A stretch of DNA of 55,791 bases, taken from NCBI RefSeq assembly GCF_028289705.1, contig NZ_JANQOI010000126.1, positions 1 to 55,791 on the forward strand. The letters run 5' to 3'. This document shows, in pieces, positions 52,296 through 55,791 of this stretch. Numbering within the stretch: position 1 is the stretch's first letter; the number at the start of each line of letters is the position of its first letter. Both the position numbers and the translations under genes were made by a program. The stretch is from Pelagibius sp. (GTDB taxonomy: Bacteria > Pseudomonadota > Alphaproteobacteria > Kiloniellales > Kiloniellaceae). The notes below the pieces were generated by a model. The model was not told where the DNA came from. It saw nothing but the letters and a program-made list of their open reading frames with translations, and made no database searches.

Positions 52296-54238
52296 GACCA
52301 GCCCTCCGTCTCCGCCGGGCTCAGGGGCCGGTCCATCTTCGCGTACTCGTAGGCGGCAGCGCGGTAGATGTGCTCCATGGCGATGGCGTCGCCCTGGTCG
52401 GCGGCGATGAAGGCGGCGTTGAGGGCAATGTTGCGAATGGTGCCGCCGGCGACGTTCATTTGCGCCAGACGCTGGTAGTTCAGCGTTTCGGGACCTGCCT
52501 GTGTGGGGAAGGCGCGCTCCCAGATGGCGCGGCGCAGCTCGCGGTCGGGGAAGGGGAAGTCGATGAGAAAGCGCAGGCGTCGCAGAAAGGCCTGGTCGAT
52601 GGCGTCGCGTATGTTGCTGGTGAGGATCGAGAGGCCGCTGAAGGACTCCATGCGTTGCAGCAGATAGGCGATCTCGATGTTGGCGTAGCGGTCGTGGCTG
52701 TCGCTCACCTGACTGCGTTCGCCGAACAGCGCGTCGGCCTCGTCGAACAGCAGCACCACGCCGCCGCCCTCGGCCGCATCGAAGATGCGGCGCAGGTTCT
52801 TTTCCGTCTCGCCGATGTACTTGCTGACCACGGCGCTGAGATCGACCCGGTAGAGATCGAGATCGAGATCCCGCGCCAGCACCTCGGCGGCCATGGTCTT
52901 GCCCGTGCCGCTGGGTCCGGAGAAGAGGGCGGTGACGCCGCGTCCGCGCGCGCCGGCAGGTGCCATGGCCCAGCGGTGATAGACGGTGAAACGGTTGCGC
53001 ACCTGGGCGGCGATCTGCCTCAGGGCCTCCTGCTCTCGTTCCGGCACTATGAGGTCGTCCCAATCGGCGATTGCCGGCAGGCGTTCCGCCAGGGCCGCCA
53101 GGCGCGGCTCTGCCAGGCCCCGGCAGCGCTGCCAGAGGGAAGGACCCTTGCCGTTCCCGCGCTGCAGGCTCTGGCCGATGCGGTCGATGTCGGCGGCGCC
53201 GAGATCGAACTGGCTGAGCACGGAGGGAAGCGCGCGAGCCTCGCCGTTGCTCTTCTTGCCGAGGGCGCGGCGCCAGAGGCTTTCCTGTTCCTCGGCAGAG
53301 GGGGTCGCAACGGCGTGCCAGGGGAGGCCGGAGCCACCCGAGAGCCGCTCGCGTGCCGAGAGCAGGATGCGGCAGTGACAGCCAAGGGCGAAGTCTAGGG
53401 CCGAGCGGGCGCTGCCTTCGGGGTCCTGCTCGCCGATCTCGATCACCAAGCAGAGCGGCCGCATCATCGATTCGCGTTCCCAGAGGCGTTGCAGCAGGGT
53501 GCGCTCGGCCGGATCGGCGGGCAGGTTTGCCGCGCTCATCAGATGACAGGCGAGGCTGGCTTCCTCCGCGGCGCGCTGACCGATGCGCCGGCGGTCCTCG
53601 GCATTGGGACCGTCGAGGCCGATCACCCGCGTTGTGCCGTCCTGCCAGGCGTCCAGGATGGCCCGGACCTTGCGGGTCTGGCTCGGGGGCAGCGCCGCGA
53701 CCCGTTCAAGAGGTTGCGAGCGCTCGATGAGCCGCGAATCGAGGTCGGCGATACCGAGCAGGAAGGACAGAGTCCGCTCGTCGATCTGCAGCGACGACCG
53801 CACGGCGGAGGGGCCCTGGAGCTGCAGGCAGCGCCAGTAGCGCAGGGGGCGGCCCGGGGAGATCGCGCTCCAATGCGGATCGGCAAGCGCGCTGAGGGCC
53901 ACGGCGAAACTTGCCTCGCCGCGGTCGGCGCCGCTGCGGATCTGGGCGGTCAGGCGGGCGATCTCGGGATCGAGTTCCACCCCGGCGCAGAGCACCAGCA
54001 GTTCCGCTTCGAAGTCGGTCAGATCGAAGGCCTGGGTGAGTCGCCCAATCGCAGAAGCAGGCGCAAAGTCCGCCTGAGCTCTCCGCGCCGCGAGCGCTTC
54101 TGTGAGCGTCTCTTCCGTCTCGGTTTCCTTGTCGCCGCCCCGCACCAGGGCGAGCGCCAGACGCGCGCGCACCGTGGCCAGGCAACTTGCCAGGTATGCC
54201 TGGTTGCGCGCGTGCCAGTCGGTTGTGGGCGCGGCCAT
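52292..54238 (-). CDS. eCIS AAA+ ATPase (Cis15/Afp15-like)
   Basis: The 648-residue protein starts at ATG 54238, sharing one base with the stop of the cap gene (TGATG); frames extending further upstream are artefacts inside that gene. The N-terminal 400 residues are helical (LGRLTQAFDLTDFEAELLVLCAGVELDPE). The AAA+ domain has Walker A GPSGTGKT (441-448), YIGETEKNL, Walker B VVLLFDEADALFG (about 495-506), LTSNIRDAIDQAFLRRLRF with the arginine finger, and sensor 2 near GGTIRNIALNAAF. This ATPase is a constant eCIS component, proposed to act in particle assembly or cargo loading in the producing cell. Confidence 0.94.
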   Translation of the reverse strand: MAAPTTDWHARNQAYLASCLATVRARLALALVRGGDKETETEETLTEALAARRAQADFAPASAIGRLTQAFDLTDFEAELLVLCAGVELDPEIARLTAQIRSGADRGEASFAVALSALADPHWSAISPGRPLRYWRCLQLQGPSAVRSSLQIDERTLSFLLGIADLDSRLIERSQPLERVAALPPSQTRKVRAILDAWQDGTTRVIGLDGPNAEDRRRIGQRAAEEASLACHLMSAANLPADPAERTLLQRLWERESMMRPLCLVIEIGEQDPEGSARSALDFALGCHCRILLSARERLSGGSGLPWHAVATPSAEEQESLWRRALGKKSNGEARALPSVLSQFDLGAADIDRIGQSLQRGNGKGPSLWQRCRGLAEPRLAALAERLPAIADWDDLIVPEREQEALRQIAAQVRNRFTVYHRWAMAPAGARGRGVTALFSGPSGTGKTMAAEVLARDLDLDLYRVDLSAVVSKYIGETEKNLRRIFDAAEGGGVVLLFDEADALFGERSQVSDSHDRYANIEIAYLLQRMESFSGLSILTSNIRDAIDQAFLRRLRFLIDFPFPDRELRRAIWERAFPTQAGPETLNYQRLAQMNVAGGTIRNIALNAAFIAADQGDAIAMEHIYRAAAYEYAKMDRPLSPAETEGWS

Positions 54239-55548
54239 CAGATGGTCACCTGCGGACTGTCGAACACGCCGTTGCCGTCGACGCCGAGCGGCGAGTCGAC
54301 GCCGTCGACCCTGAGGCGCAGCAGGTAGTCCCCCGCCGCCACGTCGCGATAGCGGAAGGTCACGGTGGTGGTCGTGTCGACGTTGGGCACCGTGATGCCG
54401 TTGTCGCGTGGTGCGTCGAAAGCGTAGTGGCGCGGCGCCCGGCCGGCGGGGGCGGCGATCTCGTTGAACGAGAGTTGCAGGGCCTGCCGCCGTCCCACGG
54501 CCGGGGTGATGGTGAGGGCCGCATCGCCGGTGCGCAGGGTCACGCCGTCGACCACCCGCTCCGATACCGGCGTGGTGGTGAAGGTGAAGGTGGCCGAAAG
54601 CGGCAGGGCGACGGTGTTGGAAACCAGCGCGCGGTGGGCCACCGGCGGATCGCCCAGGTCGCTGTCGATGGCGATCTGTAGCGGAACCAGCCCCGGCAGC
54701 GGCGCCGTGGCAAGGTCGCTCAGCGGCAGGGTGATCTGCGAGGCCCGGATCTGATCCGGCTGCGGCGTATGGGCCTGGCCGCCGAAGAGCAGTGACAGCC
54801 CCGAAACGGCGAAGCCCTCGCCCTCGATGACGATGCTGCTGGCCATGGTGATGGTGGGGTCGCCGTCGGCGGCGTTGCGCAGGTCGGTGATGCGCGCGCC
54901 GACGGTGGGGATCGTCTTGATGATGCGCCGCCGCGCCGGCAGGGCGGGGCCTGGGCTGAGGGTGCTCTCCAGCAGCGCCACGGAAACCTTGTAGGCGACT
55001 GAGGGACGGTATTGCGCATCCAGCGCCGACCACATGCGCGACATCTCCTCCGAGGTGATGGATTCCGGCGAGATGCGGATCATCTCCACCTGCTCGTCGA
55101 TCCCCGAGGTGGTGATGGGGGCCGGCAGGGGTGGTGCCGGCGGCGGCGGGTTGAGGGCCTCGCGGATCTGCTGGCGGGTGAGCAGCGGCTCCTCGTGCAG
55201 CAGCATGGTCGAGTGGCCGAGCAGGACCTCGGCGAAATAGGCCTGGGCGCCGTAGGCCGTCATCAGGTAGTGCAGGTCGAGGGCCAGGGTCGGCCGCTTG
55301 GCGAGCTGCCCGAGGGAACTGCGCGCCGCCTGGTCCCGATTGCGCTGGATGGCGTTGGGCGTGACCTGATGCAGGAAGAGGTTCAGTTGCGTCGGGTCGT
55401 TGCCGGCCGTACCGCGCACCAGATCCGGCGGAATGGCGGAAACCGAGAAGTTGCCGACCACGGCGCCGACGTTGTTGGCCACGAGGCGGGCGTTGATGCG
55501 CGCGCGCAGGACCGCGGTGATGGCGGCGATGGCGAAGCCGTCGCTCAT
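54238..55548 (-). CDS. DUF4255/Pvc16-type tail cap (terminator) protein, Cis16-like
   Basis: The 436-residue protein has the Pvc16_N/DUF4255 domain in its first 200 residues: AIAAITAVLRARINARL, PTQLNLFLHQVTPNAIQRN, LALDLHYLMTAYGAQAYFAEVLLGHSTMLLHEEPLL and YRPSVAYKVSVALLES. The C-terminal half consists of Ig/TIG-like beta strands (SIVIEGEGFAVSGLSLLFGG, VTFRYRDVAAGDYLLRLRVDGVDSP). Afp16/Pvc16 caps the tube and sets its length. Its start overlaps the stop of the preceding small gene (ATGA). Confidence 0.92.
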   Translation of the reverse strand: MSDGFAIAAITAVLRARINARLVANNVGAVVGNFSVSAIPPDLVRGTAGNDPTQLNLFLHQVTPNAIQRNRDQAARSSLGQLAKRPTLALDLHYLMTAYGAQAYFAEVLLGHSTMLLHEEPLLTRQQIREALNPPPPAPPLPAPITTSGIDEQVEMIRISPESITSEEMSRMWSALDAQYRPSVAYKVSVALLESTLSPGPALPARRRIIKTIPTVGARITDLRNAADGDPTITMASSIVIEGEGFAVSGLSLLFGGQAHTPQPDQIRASQITLPLSDLATAPLPGLVPLQIAIDSDLGDPPVAHRALVSNTVALPLSATFTFTTTPVSERVVDGVTLRTGDAALTITPAVGRRQALQLSFNEIAAPAGRAPRHYAFDAPRDNGITVPNVDTTTTVTFRYRDVAAGDYLLRLRVDGVDSPLGVDGNGVFDSPQVTI

Positions 55549-55791
55549 GACCGCCGCCCCTGCTGCAGGTAGTCCTCGAGGTTGGGCGCCGGATTGCGGG
55601 CGGCCTTCCGTGGCGGCGGCGCAGGGATGGGCCGCGGCTGCTGGCGCACCTCGATGTGGTCGATCTGGATGTGCACTTTGCGCTCGGCGCGGGGCACCGG
55701 GTCGTGCTGCGGCTCCGCCTGCGGTTCGGCTGTGGCCTTGACGGGAAGGGCGGCGAAGGGCGCTGCGGCCCGAACCGGGCTTGGGGGCGCC
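55545..55791 (-). CDS. eCIS accessory protein with HIQIDHIEV motif, C-terminal part (cut by window edge)
   Basis: An 81-residue C-terminal piece is open from the window edge to TGA at 55545-55547, overlapping the cap gene start. It is Pro/Ala-rich, with KVHIQIDHIEVRQQP, a short strand motif (VHIxIxxIEV) found in small proteins encoded beside DUF4255 genes, and ends NLEDYLQQGRRS. The start lies outside the window. Probable length 100-200 residues; function unknown. Confidence 0.7.
   Translation of the reverse strand, partial: APPSPVRAAAPFAALPVKATAEPQAEPQHDPVPRAERKVHIQIDHIEVRQQPRPIPAPPPRKAARNPAPNLEDYLQQGRRS

Noticed and set aside
1-55791. CRISPR arrays, insertion sequences, integrase genes, rRNA operons
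   Set aside because: I looked for regular repeats, transposase or integrase motifs and rRNA segments and found none.

Overview
The window is high-GC proteobacterial DNA, most likely from a Rhodospirillales-type alphaproteobacterium. This is inferred from base composition, the form of the arsenite oxidase subunits, the fdhD-mobA pair and an interspersed palindromic repeat of a kind common in alphaproteobacteria. No rRNA or intact tRNA is present, so the genus is not fixed.

Left part (1-7.8 kb). The start of an iron-sulfur protein gene runs off the left edge. Next to it is a lower-GC block holding a two-gene Septu-like defence pair (SMC/RecF-type ATPase plus HNH nuclease) and a small putative membrane protein. 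Then come a decayed 3' fragment of a peptide-binding-protein gene, a short-chain-dehydrogenase-fold protein with the full motif set of halohydrin dehalogenases, and an intact peptide-type solute-binding protein. The molybdoenzyme maturation genes fdhD and mobA follow.

Middle (7.9-20.2 kb). A 1125-residue protein has an N-terminal membrane anchor, a ClpB-like pair of AAA+ modules, and a C-terminal domain that I align by eye to class I release factor RF2 with the GGQ domain deleted. After it lies a complete arsenite oxidation locus aioXSR-aioBA: arsenite-sensing binding protein, histidine kinase, sigma-54 response regulator, Rieske subunit and molybdopterin subunit. A sigma-54 promoter and a palindromic upstream site lie before aioB. 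FdhD and MobA could help mature the molybdenum cofactor used by AioA. A repeat element and an FeS-type (6-4) photolyase follow.

Sugar-type uptake operon (20.2-28.3 kb). A ROK repressor is divergent from a carbohydrate ABC transporter (binding protein, two permeases, ATPase) that is translationally coupled to two endonuclease/exonuclease/phosphatase-fold hydrolases. This suggests import and cleavage of a phosphodiester- or phosphate-containing compound. A decayed tRNA-Glu-like sequence and a terminator lie after it.

Right half (28.5-55.8 kb, all minus strand). This is one long, tightly overlapped operon for an extracellular contractile injection system (eCIS). In transcription order it has a short accessory protein (cut by the window edge), a DUF4255/Pvc16-type cap protein, a Cis15-type AAA+ ATPase, a 97-residue protein, and a giant 2598-residue protein with an N-terminal eCIS-core (DUF4157-like) domain. 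These are followed by a second DUF4157 protein with an OmpA-like domain, separate tube-adaptor and LysM proteins, separate gp27-like and gpV-like spike proteins, a PAAR-like tip, a gp25-like protein, two baseplate proteins, a tail-protein-I-like protein, and a DUF6519/beta-helix fibre-like protein. Sheath and tube genes are expected beyond the right edge.

The most novel items are the AAA+/release-factor fusion, the halohydrin dehalogenase candidate, and the giant eCIS-core protein with an AsmA-like beta-rich body.
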